From contig DAOUFX010000481.1 in NCBI GenBank assembly GCA_034429675.1, forward strand, positions 1 through 5,898: DNA of 5,898 bases, read 5' to 3'. Of the stretch, positions 1-5,882 are shown piece by piece; position 1 is the stretch's first letter; every line of letters begins with the position of its first letter. Below the pieces are notes generated by a model. It did not search any database. It was not told the origin of the DNA and saw only the letters and a list, made by a program, of their open reading frames with translations. The position numbers were made by a program, and so were the translations under genes. This DNA is from JAKQHY01 sp034429675. Its GTDB lineage: Bacteria; Chloroflexota; Anaerolineae; B4-G1; SLSP01.

Positions 1-27
1 CCCCACCCCCAGATTTTGGGAAGATGT

Positions 28-64
28 GTTTTTCGCGGGGCGAGTCTGCTTGCCCGCGAAAAAC
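28..64 (+). repeat. Strong inverted repeat / RNA hairpin upstream of the protease gene
   Basis: A perfect 12-bp inverted repeat (GTTTTTCGCGGG at 28-39 and CCCGCGAAAAAC at 53-64) encloses 13 nt. The stem can continue after a bulged G40 with C41-G52, a G42-U51 wobble, A43-U50 and G44-C49, closed by a UCUG tetraloop. The wobble pairs only in plus-strand RNA, which hints at transcription in that direction. The T tract precedes the stem and the A tract follows it, the reverse of a normal plus-strand intrinsic terminator. It could be a leader structure of the protease mRNA, the end of an upstream transcript or a DNA-level palindrome; the sequence does not decide. Confidence 0.7.
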
Positions 65-76
65 CTGGAGTTTTTC

Positions 77-112
77 GACTTTTGACTTCTTGACTTTCGA
101 CTTTTGACTATT
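77..112 (+). repeat. Degenerate 7-nt tandem repeat (GACTTTT-like)
   Basis: GAC recurs at 77, 84, 92, 99 and 106, giving steps of 7, 8, 7 and 7 nt with T-rich filler. Within it the 15-mer TTTCGACTTTTGACT occurs exactly twice (73-87 and 95-109). Three TTGACT hexamers (82-87, 90-95, 104-109) resemble -35 boxes, but no convincing -10 lies 16-18 nt beyond any of them, so no promoter is called. The tract resembles the short heptameric intergenic repeats known from some bacterial genomes. Its function is unknown. Confidence 0.75.
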
Positions 113-116
113 TTCC

Positions 117-123
117 GAGGAGG
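117..123 (+). promoter_or_regulatory. Shine-Dalgarno site that fixes the protease start
   Basis: GAGGAGG lies 7 nt before the ATG at 131. The reading frame is open further upstream to a TTG at 104, but that codon is inside the heptad repeat and has no ribosome binding site. Starting at 131 also gives a clean signal peptide. Confidence 0.9.
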
Positions 124-130
124 CATAATT

Positions 131-3100
131 ATGAGAGGTAAATTTCCCCGCGTTTTGCTTATCATGGCTTTGATCTCACTTCTTGTTCCTACCACCGGAG
201 TGGCGGTTTCGGCCACTCCCCCCGCAACTGTCGTTAACGAAACTGCGACCGTCTACATCGTAGTATTTGCGGAGGCGGCGTTGCCGGCGTATACCGGCGG
301 CAGCGCCGGGCTACAGGCGACCAGCATCCAGCGAACCGGCGCGGCCAGGCTGGATGTTCACAGCCCGGCAAGCGTGGCTTATCGCGCCTATTTGCGGAAC
401 CGGCAGTCACGTTTTGCGGAGACCATGACGAAGATCCTGGGACGGCCGGTGCAAGTGGTTGGAACCTACCAGTTGTCCCTCAACGGGATGGCCGTCAAAT
501 TGACGCCCGCCGAGGCGTCAGCGGTGGCGCGGATGCCCGGAGTCGCGGCGGTAACGCCTGACTGGTCGGAACGCGCGCAATCTGACGCGGGTCCGGGCTG
601 GGTCGGCGCCGAGAGCGTCTGGGATGGTTCAGCGACCGGCGGCGCAGGAACGATGGGAGAAGGTGTGGTTATCGGCATTGTAGACACCGGCATCAACATG
701 GATCATGCCTCGTTTGCCGATGTTGGCGACGACGGGTACAACCACACCAATCCACGCGGCAAATACTACGGCTGGTGTGACGAAGACAACCCGCACTACA
801 CGGACGATGTCTTCTGCAACGACAAACTCATCGGACTGTGGAGCGCCGACACGGATTTGCCGGAAGATTTCCACGGCCACGGCAGTCACGTGGCCAGCAT
901 CGCCGCCGGCAACGTAACGAGCGCCTCGCTGTACGCTCTCACGACGACCATCACCCGCACGATTTCCGGCGTCGCGCCTCATGCCAACATCATTGCCTAC
1001 AGCGTCGAAGGGGAAGCGGGATCGGGAGAGGCGAGCGGGTCCGCGATCATTTCTGCGACCGAGCAACTGATTGAAGACGGCGTGGATGTGGTGAACTGCT
1101 CGTTTGGCGGCATTGGTACACGCGATCCGTGGGTATATGCTCAGCAATGGCTCAACGTGCGTGCCGCCGGCATCTTCGTGGCCGTCTCTGCTGGCGACAA
1201 AGGGCCGCGCACCGGGTCCATTGGCACGCCGGCGACGGCGCCCTGGGTTTTGTCGGTAGCCGGGGCGTCGCACAATCGCGCTATCCCCAATTCCTTGATT
1301 GACCTGGAAGGCGGCGAAAATCCGCCGGATGACATGGCCGGGCGTGGTCTCGCCGCTGGATATGGCCCGGCGCCCATCGTCTCGGCGGCCTGGTACACCG
1401 ACGTCTTCACTCAGCCGGTGAACGGCTACACGCCGGAGGAACTGGCGACCATGTGCCTGGAGCCTTTCCCGGAAGGCACATTCGCTGGCGAAATCGTAGT
1501 CTGCGAGCGTGGGGAAAACACACGCATGAGCAAAGGCTACAACGTGCAAGAAGGCGGAGCGGGCGGCTACGTTCTGCTGAACGACGAAATCAATGGCGCG
1601 ATCCTGGAAAACGACTCGCATTATTTGCCTGCGGTGCACATCAGCTATGAAGACGGCCTCGCGCTGAAGTCCTGGTTGACCAACACGGTGGTGCAGACGG
1701 CGACAATCACCGGCGTCGTTATTGACGTCAACGACGACTATGGCGACGCGTTGCGCAATGACAGCAGCCGGGGCCCGAACATCGTGGCGGACGTTCTCAA
1801 GCCCAACGTCGCCGCGCCCGGCACCGACATCTTGGGCGCTATACAGACCTATCATCCTCGCCCGACCACTTATGCGGAGTACGGTTTTTCCTCCGGCTCG
1901 TCCATGGCCAGTCCCCAGGCGGCCGGCGCCGCCGCGCTGTTGAGCGCGTTGCGCCCCACCTGGACGCCCGCCCAGATACAATCTGCTTTGGAAACTACGG
2001 CCATCAATGCCGGGGGCTTCCATAAAGGAGACGGTGATCTTGCCAATCCCTTTGACGTGGGCGCAGGTCGCGTTTATGCCGCCACGGCGGCCCAGGCCGG
2101 CCTGGTGCTGGACGAATCGGCGGCCAATTTCATGGCGGCTAACCCGTTCGACGGCGGCAACCCCGCGACCTTGAACCTGGCGTCGTTGGCCCAGGATCAA
2201 TGCGTCTACGACTGCGGTTGGACGCGCGTCGTGCAGAGCTCGTTGGATTACACCGAAACCTGGACGGTTGCCGTCACCAATCCGGCGGACGCTGAATTGA
2301 CCGTCACACCGAACACCTTTGCATTGGGCCCTGGGGCGGTTCAAACGATCACTATCGCAGCTGACGTGGCGAACGCCGACGAAGGCGCCTGGCTGTTTGG
2401 CGAAGTGCGCTTCACGCCGGCCACCTCCGGGACGGTCACGGCGCACTTCCCCGTTGCCCTCAAATCGGAGTTCTCCGCCGTCCCCGAACTGATCAAAATA
2501 GATACCTGGTATCCAGAAGGGACGCAAAACGCGGGTGGGTTCGAGGTGGCTCAGGCTGTCATGGGGATGTCCACCAGAACTTACGGCTTGACCCAGGCGA
2601 CCCTGGTGGATGGCTACCTGAACCAGAACGCGACACCGGGCGAGTTTACCATTGCCGATAATCCCGATATGGGCATTATGGTCATCACGACCACCATCAC
2701 TGATACCAACAAACGCCTCGTCGCTGAAGTGTTGTACAGCCATGCGCCCAACGTAAACCTGTACATTTACCGGAGCGGCAGCGCTAACCCGGTTTGCGCA
2801 TCAACGGGCCCGGACAGCGCGGAATATTGCAGCTATCCGCATACTCCGGGCACCTATTTCATCGTGATAGAGAACTTTGAGGGCAGTGTCGGCGAGCCGA
2901 CTTCCATCATGGGATTGTGGGATCGTGTTATCGTGTCGTATGCGATCGTGAATAATTCCTCCCTCGGCAACATGAGCATTGATGGGCCGGGGGCTGTGCC
3001 CATCGGCCAGGAATTTGACGTTGACGTGGAGTGGAATCTGACGCCGGAGGAGCGCCCGGAAGAAACCGAGATCATTAACTTCTTGCACTTCTACAAGTTC

Positions 3101-3235
3101 TACGGCGCTTTTACTTTGGGCACCGGGCCCACACAGTCGGACGATATCGGATATACGCAAGTTGATGTAAAATTGAATCTTGCCTGGTATATATTCTTGC
3201 CGGTGGTATTGCGCAGTGACGGCAATACTCCGTAA
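131..3235 (+). CDS. Secreted subtilisin-like serine protease (S8 family) with PA domain
   Basis: This 1034-residue exported endopeptidase starts with a signal peptide (basic MRGK, hydrophobic core to about residue 23, likely cleavage after VSA-28). An inhibitor I9-type propeptide follows at about 38-146, then the S8 catalytic domain. The triad is visible: D185 in GIVDTG, H250 in GHGSHVAS and S591 in SGSSMASP. A PA domain is inserted at about 420-520 (GEIVVCERG, LPAVHIS), as in lactocepin/Vpr/cucumisin-like subtilases, and SSRGPN plus LKPNVAAPG precede the serine. The C-terminal third is beta-rich: an Fn3-like segment at about 705-780, a PPC-like segment at about 788-920 (NLYIYR, PGTYFIVIEN), another beta domain, then a tail ending FLPVVLR at 1022-1028. 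Nine cysteines fall mostly in close pairs (216/229, 442/458, 691/695, 889/900), consistent with extracellular disulfides. The oxyanion-hole motif reads SAGDKGP, with Asp356 where Asn is usual. The likely role is degradation of external protein; the substrate is unknown. It is probably cotranscribed with the small gene 36 nt downstream. Confidence 0.96.
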   Translation: MRGKFPRVLLIMALISLLVPTTGVAVSATPPATVVNETATVYIVVFAEAALPAYTGGSAGLQATSIQRTGAARLDVHSPASVAYRAYLRNRQSRFAETMTKILGRPVQVVGTYQLSLNGMAVKLTPAEASAVARMPGVAAVTPDWSERAQSDAGPGWVGAESVWDGSATGGAGTMGEGVVIGIVDTGINMDHASFADVGDDGYNHTNPRGKYYGWCDEDNPHYTDDVFCNDKLIGLWSADTDLPEDFHGHGSHVASIAAGNVTSASLYALTTTITRTISGVAPHANIIAYSVEGEAGSGEASGSAIISATEQLIEDGVDVVNCSFGGIGTRDPWVYAQQWLNVRAAGIFVAVSAGDKGPRTGSIGTPATAPWVLSVAGASHNRAIPNSLIDLEGGENPPDDMAGRGLAAGYGPAPIVSAAWYTDVFTQPVNGYTPEELATMCLEPFPEGTFAGEIVVCERGENTRMSKGYNVQEGGAGGYVLLNDEINGAILENDSHYLPAVHISYEDGLALKSWLTNTVVQTATITGVVIDVNDDYGDALRNDSSRGPNIVADVLKPNVAAPGTDILGAIQTYHPRPTTYAEYGFSSGSSMASPQAAGAAALLSALRPTWTPAQIQSALETTAINAGGFHKGDGDLANPFDVGAGRVYAATAAQAGLVLDESAANFMAANPFDGGNPATLNLASLAQDQCVYDCGWTRVVQSSLDYTETWTVAVTNPADAELTVTPNTFALGPGAVQTITIAADVANADEGAWLFGEVRFTPATSGTVTAHFPVALKSEFSAVPELIKIDTWYPEGTQNAGGFEVAQAVMGMSTRTYGLTQATLVDGYLNQNATPGEFTIADNPDMGIMVITTTITDTNKRLVAEVLYSHAPNVNLYIYRSGSANPVCASTGPDSAEYCSYPHTPGTYFIVIENFEGSVGEPTSIMGLWDRVIVSYAIVNNSSLGNMSIDGPGAVPIGQEFDVDVEWNLTPEERPEETEIINFLHFYKFYGAFTLGTGPTQSDDIGYTQVDVKLNLAWYIFLPVVLRSDGNTP

Positions 3236-3271
3236 TCCATCACAAAGAGAGGTAAACAAAGGGGGTTAAAT

Positions 3272-3517
3272 ATGCGCAAAGTCTTTGCATTTCTCGCTGG
3301 GCTGTTGGTAGGGGTTTTAACCGGAGGCATGGTTGCCATTTTGCTTGCGCCGCAATCTGGCGCGGAGTTACAACACCGGATCCAGGATGGGGTTCAACGT
3401 CTCGTGGAAGAGGGAAAAACCGCAGCGGAAGCGCGGCGTGTGGAACTGGAAACGCAACTGGAGTCCTTCAAGCAAGGACGCCCGATCACGCTCCAAACAG
3501 TGGAGCCGGAGGCCTGA
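3272..3517 (+). CDS. YtxH-like small membrane protein
   Basis: This 81-residue protein has one N-terminal transmembrane helix (about residues 5-26, rich in G, L and V with a GGMVAILL core). The YtxH signature LLAPQSGAELQHRIQ follows immediately, then a charged helix (about 31-68, many E, K, R and Q) and a short polar tail. YtxH-family proteins are usually small, single-span and of unclear biochemical function; Bacillus relatives are stress-induced. The start is ATG with an AAGGGGG ribosome binding site at 3259-3265, 6 nt upstream. It lies 36 nt after the protease stop codon on the same strand, with no terminator between, so it is probably the second gene of that transcript. The shared terminator begins 5 nt after its stop codon. 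A link to protease function is not supported beyond adjacency. Confidence 0.85.
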   Translation: MRKVFAFLAGLLVGVLTGGMVAILLAPQSGAELQHRIQDGVQRLVEEGKTAAEARRVELETQLESFKQGRPITLQTVEPEA

Positions 3518-3522
3518 GAGAT

Positions 3523-3560
3523 AAAAAAACAACGGCGGGAATTCCCGCCGTTGTTTTTTT
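3523..3560. terminator. Bidirectional intrinsic terminator
   Basis: This is a perfect 38-bp palindrome. The left arm starts with seven A residues and continues CAACGGCGGGAA; the right arm is its exact complement and ends in seven T residues. In RNA it forms a GC-rich stem with an AAUU loop, followed by a U tract when read in either direction. It sits 5 nt after the stop of the plus-strand YtxH-like gene and 18 nt after the stop of the minus-strand C26 hydrolase gene, so it can end both convergent transcripts. Confidence 0.96.
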
Positions 3561-3578
3561 GATGAGTGTTTGGCGCGT

Positions 3579-4304
3579 TCAAGCCCCGGCCGCGCGCACA
3601 AAAGCTTCAAACAAGGGCCACATTGTATCGGAAGCCTTGACCATCGCTTCTGGATGCCATTGCACCCCCACGACAAACCGCTGATCCGGCAGCTCGATGG
3701 CTTCGATCACGCCATCCGGGGCGCGCCCTACCGTTCTCAGGTCCTTGCCGGCTTCTTTCACGGCCTGATGATGGGCGCTGTTGACGTTTAAAGTGGTGGT
3801 CCCAAGGATGGCCGCCAACCGGCTGTCCGCTTCCAATGTCACAGAATGAACCACCTGCTCCATGGGGCGCGCGGGAGAAAAAGTGTGATCCAAGGCGTGG
3901 GGGATGTGTGTCGCAATATCCTGATACAGGGCGCCGCCCAGGCTCACATTGAGCAACTGGCAGCCGCGGCAAATTGCCAACAGCGGACGGCCAGACTCCA
4001 ACCAGAAACGCACCAGTCCCAATTCGGATGCATCGCGTTCCAGGTCAACCCCGCCCAAATGCAGCTCGTCGCTCTGACCATAAAACTCCGGCGCAATATC
4101 CTCGCCGCCGGAAAGCAACAATCCGTCCAGGCGCGCCGCCAACACCGGCCAATCTGCCTCGGTGGTGATGGGAGGGATAACAACAGGCGCGCCGCCCATG
4201 TGATGGACGGCGCGAGTGTAAGTCTCACCCACTGAGTGCAGTGAACTATGCAACAAACGGGCGGAAAAGTCTTTCCGCCCGGTGATCCCAATCAATGGCT
4301 TCAC
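3579..4304 (-). CDS. Class I glutamine amidotransferase-like hydrolase (peptidase C26, PuuD-like)
   Basis: This 241-residue cytoplasmic enzyme is the usual length for gamma-glutamyl-gamma-aminobutyrate hydrolase-type C26 proteins. The order of motifs matches the family: an N-terminal PLIGITGR strand, GLLLSGGEDIAPEFYG (61-76), the nucleophile elbow LLAICRGCQLLNV with Cys112, NSAHHQ (175-180), and the end of the triad in VGVQWHPE with His217 and Glu219. Family members hydrolyse gamma-glutamyl amides, for example in putrescine catabolism, but no other puu genes are present here, so the substrate is unassigned. The start is GTG; the downstream sequence is the normal N-terminus of the family, although no Shine-Dalgarno site is visible. 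It lies 78 nt downstream of rplS on the same strand and may be partly cotranscribed with it. A 10-bp hairpin lies within the first 50 nt of the coding sequence. Confidence 0.92.
   Translation of the reverse strand: MKPLIGITGRKDFSARLLHSSLHSVGETYTRAVHHMGGAPVVIPPITTEADWPVLAARLDGLLLSGGEDIAPEFYGQSDELHLGGVDLERDASELGLVRFWLESGRPLLAICRGCQLLNVSLGGALYQDIATHIPHALDHTFSPARPMEQVVHSVTLEADSRLAAILGTTTLNVNSAHHQAVKEAGKDLRTVGRAPDGVIEAIELPDQRFVVGVQWHPEAMVKASDTMWPLFEAFVRAAGA
4258..4281 (-). repeat. Perfect hairpin in the 5' coding region of the C26 hydrolase gene
   Basis: CGGGCGGAAA at 4258-4267 is exactly complementary to TTTCCGCCCG at 4272-4281, with a 4-nt loop. On the minus-strand mRNA it spans nucleotides 24-47 of the coding sequence and encodes roughly GRKDFSAR. 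It lies just downstream of a weak GTG start, where a stable stem could reduce ribosome loading. The repeat is certain; any regulatory role is inference. Confidence 0.6.
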
Positions 4305-4382
4305 AATGCGTTAGATAGTACAACTCGCAGGTGCGTCACAAAAAACAGCCGCTTGCCCCCAGTTGTTGACTAACGTATCCTG

Positions 4383-4739
4383 CTAATTCCGGTTGGCTTC
4401 CTTCAGACGCGCGGCCCGGCCACTGAGATTGCGCAGGTAATAGAGTTGGGCGCGACGCACTTTGGCGCGGCGCACGATTTCTACTTTCTCGATGCGCGGC
4501 GAATACAGAAGGAACGTGCGTTCGACGCCAATACCGTGAGAGGCAATGCGCCGCACGGTGAAATTGGAGTTTGCGCCGCGTCCGCGCATGCGAAGTAACG
4601 TTCCCTGAAATATCTGAGTACGTTCACGCTCGCCTTCGACGATGCGCACGGACACTTTAACGGTATCGCCGGGGTGCATATCGGCAATTTGTGGGTTTGG
4701 TTTTGCCATCTGGCGTTCTAATGATTCGACCAGGTTCAT
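4383..4739 (-). CDS. rplS: 50S ribosomal protein L19
   Basis: L19 is a large-subunit ribosomal protein located near the interface with the 30S subunit. The 118-residue product matches the usual length of about 115. It carries the family core almost throughout: PGDTVKV (23-29), the FQGTLLRMRGRGANSNFTVR stretch (44-63), GIGVERTF (69-76), YSPRIEKVEIVRR (79-91), KVRRAQLYYLR (93-103) and SGRAARLKE (106-114). The frame is open upstream to a GTG at 4829, but those extra 30 residues are not L19-like and overlap a promoter. The ATG at 4739 has a good ribosome binding site and begins with the family's usual N-terminal pattern (MNLVESLE). It is not next to trmD, rimM or rpsP, its common partners, and it probably has its own promoter about 50 nt upstream. 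Confidence 0.98.
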   Translation of the reverse strand: MNLVESLERQMAKPNPQIADMHPGDTVKVSVRIVEGERERTQIFQGTLLRMRGRGANSNFTVRRIASHGIGVERTFLLYSPRIEKVEIVRRAKVRRAQLYYLRNLSGRAARLKEANRN

Positions 4740-4747
4740 TCTCTCAT

Positions 4748-4753
4748 CTCCCC
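4748..4753 (-). promoter_or_regulatory. Shine-Dalgarno site of rplS
   Basis: On the minus strand GGGGAG stands 8 nt before the ATG at 4739. It supports the 118-residue L19 over the longer open frame starting at 4829. Confidence 0.8.
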
Positions 4754-4761
4754 AAAAATTT

Positions 4762-4780
4762 GCCGCCAACACGTGGCGGC
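4762..4780 (-). promoter_or_regulatory. Hairpin in the rplS mRNA leader (possible attenuator or leader element)
   Basis: On the minus strand GCCGCCA and TGGCGGC form a perfect 7-bp stem around the 5-nt loop CGTGT. The stem is followed by AAATTTTT and then the GGGGAG ribosome binding site. The predicted rplS transcription start is only about 1-4 nt upstream, so this would be a 5'-terminal hairpin of the mRNA. The GC stem followed by a U tract resembles a weak terminator, but the U run is separated from the stem by AAA. Stabilisation, attenuation or L19 autoregulation are all possible; none is shown. Confidence 0.5.
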
Positions 4781-4788
4781 GAATCGGA

Positions 4789-4816
4789 AGTATAACATAC
4801 TTCTCAAGAATAGCAA
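4789..4816 (-). promoter_or_regulatory. Predicted sigma70-type promoter of rplS
   Basis: Reading the minus strand, TTGCTA (4816-4811, four of six matches to TTGACA) is followed by a 16-nt spacer and TATACT (4794-4789, five of six matches to TATAAT). Transcription would start near 4781-4784, giving a leader of about 43 nt. The promoter fills the 94-nt gap after the LysM gene, so rplS need not depend on readthrough. Confidence 0.6.
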
Positions 4817-4833
4817 TGGGATGAAACACCTTG

Positions 4834-5796
4834 CTACTTGATGCGCAACCGCCAACCTTCTTGCAAATAGTCAGGGTCGCGCGGCAGTCCGCGACTGTCC
4901 CACAGGTGCGCGTTCCAGGTCCAGAACTGCTGTTTGCTTAATCCGTATCGCGCAATGATGCCCCACACGGTGTCGCTGGTAGCTACAGTGAGATAAACGG
5001 GCTGGGCCACAGGAGCCACCGTTTCAACAATCGGCTCCACGACGGCGGCATGGCCGCCGGTTTCCATACAGGCAACGTTCACCGCCTCGATCATCGGCCA
5101 GAGCACTTTTTCGGTGTTCCCGGCGTGGTAAATGCTGAAAAAATCCACACCGTGGCGCGCAATGCTTTCAATCCAGGGGATGAACTCTTCCGGCAGCAAC
5201 ATGACATCCCCTATTCCGCGCATAGGCGACAAAACCGGATAGACGTCGGGCGTCTTGCCCCACTGCAAACTTAATTCACTCAGCGTCTGATAGATATCAC
5301 GATCCACCGAAATATCGGGCGCTTTGCCCCAGGCTGCGAAACTCTGCGGCATCCATCCTCCCTGGCAGAGAGGGGCGAGAACCTCGATGGCGCGCGGATC
5401 GGGAAGATAAGCCACCGGCGGGGTGGAAAGGTATAAACGCCTTCGCGGGATCTCGACGTTGTCCAGGGCGTCGGCAAGCGGACGCAGCTGCTCGCCGGTA
5501 ATCATAGCCGCCCCCAACACGAGAATGGTGGCGTCGTACCCCACCGATTGTGATTCGACGATGGCTTTCAATGCATCTTGCGGAGCTCTCGAGGTCAATT
5601 GAACCCAGGCCAACGGGCGAAAGCCCATAATCCGTACACGCTTGACCAGGTTTTGCGCGGTTTCGGGAAAATAGTGGGGACCATGTCCCACCTTGACCAG
5701 TAGATAATTTGCGCCAATGGCTGTCGCCATTTCGGCGGCGCGTTGTAAATCGTGTGAATAAGCCATCCACACGCCTTTTCCACATAAATCTGCCAT
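4834..5796 (-). CDS. TIM-barrel-like protein with C-terminal LysM domain
   Basis: This 320-residue protein has two parts. Residues about 5-243 alternate strand and helix like a (beta/alpha)8 barrel: GVWMAY (8-13), YLLVKVG (31-37), PLAWVQL (61-67), ATILVLG (89-95), LYLSTPP (121-127), GGWMPQSFAAW (146-156), VYPVLSPM (185-192) and DFFSIYHA (218-225). The strand pattern and MPQSF segment recall glycoside-hydrolase-like barrels, but I cannot identify catalytic acids. The fourth strand ends in LGAAM rather than an acidic motif, so catalysis is uncertain. A Pro/Val-rich linker (about 252-266) leads to a divergent LysM (about 268-319: YLTVATSDTVWGIIARYGLS, ending LQEGWRLRI), which usually binds peptidoglycan or chitin. 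There is no signal peptide, and an in-frame stop codon upstream excludes an extended start. The ATG is supported by GGAG with a 6-nt spacer and a good promoter. The function is not assigned; cell-wall binding is the likeliest theme. Confidence 0.85.
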   Translation of the reverse strand: MADLCGKGVWMAYSHDLQRAAEMATAIGANYLLVKVGHGPHYFPETAQNLVKRVRIMGFRPLAWVQLTSRAPQDALKAIVESQSVGYDATILVLGAAMITGEQLRPLADALDNVEIPRRRLYLSTPPVAYLPDPRAIEVLAPLCQGGWMPQSFAAWGKAPDISVDRDIYQTLSELSLQWGKTPDVYPVLSPMRGIGDVMLLPEEFIPWIESIARHGVDFFSIYHAGNTEKVLWPMIEAVNVACMETGGHAAVVEPIVETVAPVAQPVYLTVATSDTVWGIIARYGLSKQQFWTWNAHLWDSRGLPRDPDYLQEGWRLRIK

Positions 5797-5826
5797 GAAC
5801 CTCTCCGTTCTAAAGCTGAAGCCGCT

Positions 5827-5857
5827 ATTATATCATGGAAAATGCTTCTCTTCTCAA
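5827..5857 (-). promoter_or_regulatory. Predicted sigma70-type promoter of the LysM-protein gene
   Basis: On the minus strand TTGAGA (5857-5852, five of six matches to the -35 consensus) and a perfect TATAAT (5832-5827) are separated by 19 nt, slightly longer than ideal. Transcription would start near 5820, leaving a leader of about 24 nt that contains the GGAGAGG ribosome binding site (5806-5800). Confidence 0.65.
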
Positions 5858-5882
5858 AATCCGGGAGGGTGAGGGCCTGGGG

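Noticed and set aside
82..129. Promoter from the TTGACT boxes with TATTTT (109-114) or CATAAT (124-129) as -10
   Set aside because: Spacings are unsuitable (13 or 21 nt to TATTTT, 14 nt to CATAAT), and CATAAT lies between the SD and the start codon.
104..130. N-terminal extension of the protease from a TTG codon
   Set aside because: The TTG is part of the heptad repeat and lacks an SD. The ATG at 131 has GAGGAGG 7 nt upstream and begins a proper signal peptide.
629..2743. 704-codon open frame antisense to the protease gene
   Set aside because: It lies wholly inside a gene with intact S8 motifs. Its translation is Arg/Gly/Val/His-rich with no recognisable domain, as expected for the complement of GC-rich coding sequence.
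4305..4382. Possible terminator between rplS and the C26 gene (T6 run on the minus strand at 4345-4340)
   Set aside because: The GC-rich sequence before the T run does not form a convincing stem. Only short or bulged pairings are possible, so I do not call a terminator in this 78-nt gap.
4740..4829. 30-residue N-terminal extension of L19 from a GTG codon
   Set aside because: The extra residues do not resemble L19. They overlap the predicted rplS promoter, leader hairpin and ribosome binding site, and the ATG at 4739 gives the normal family length.
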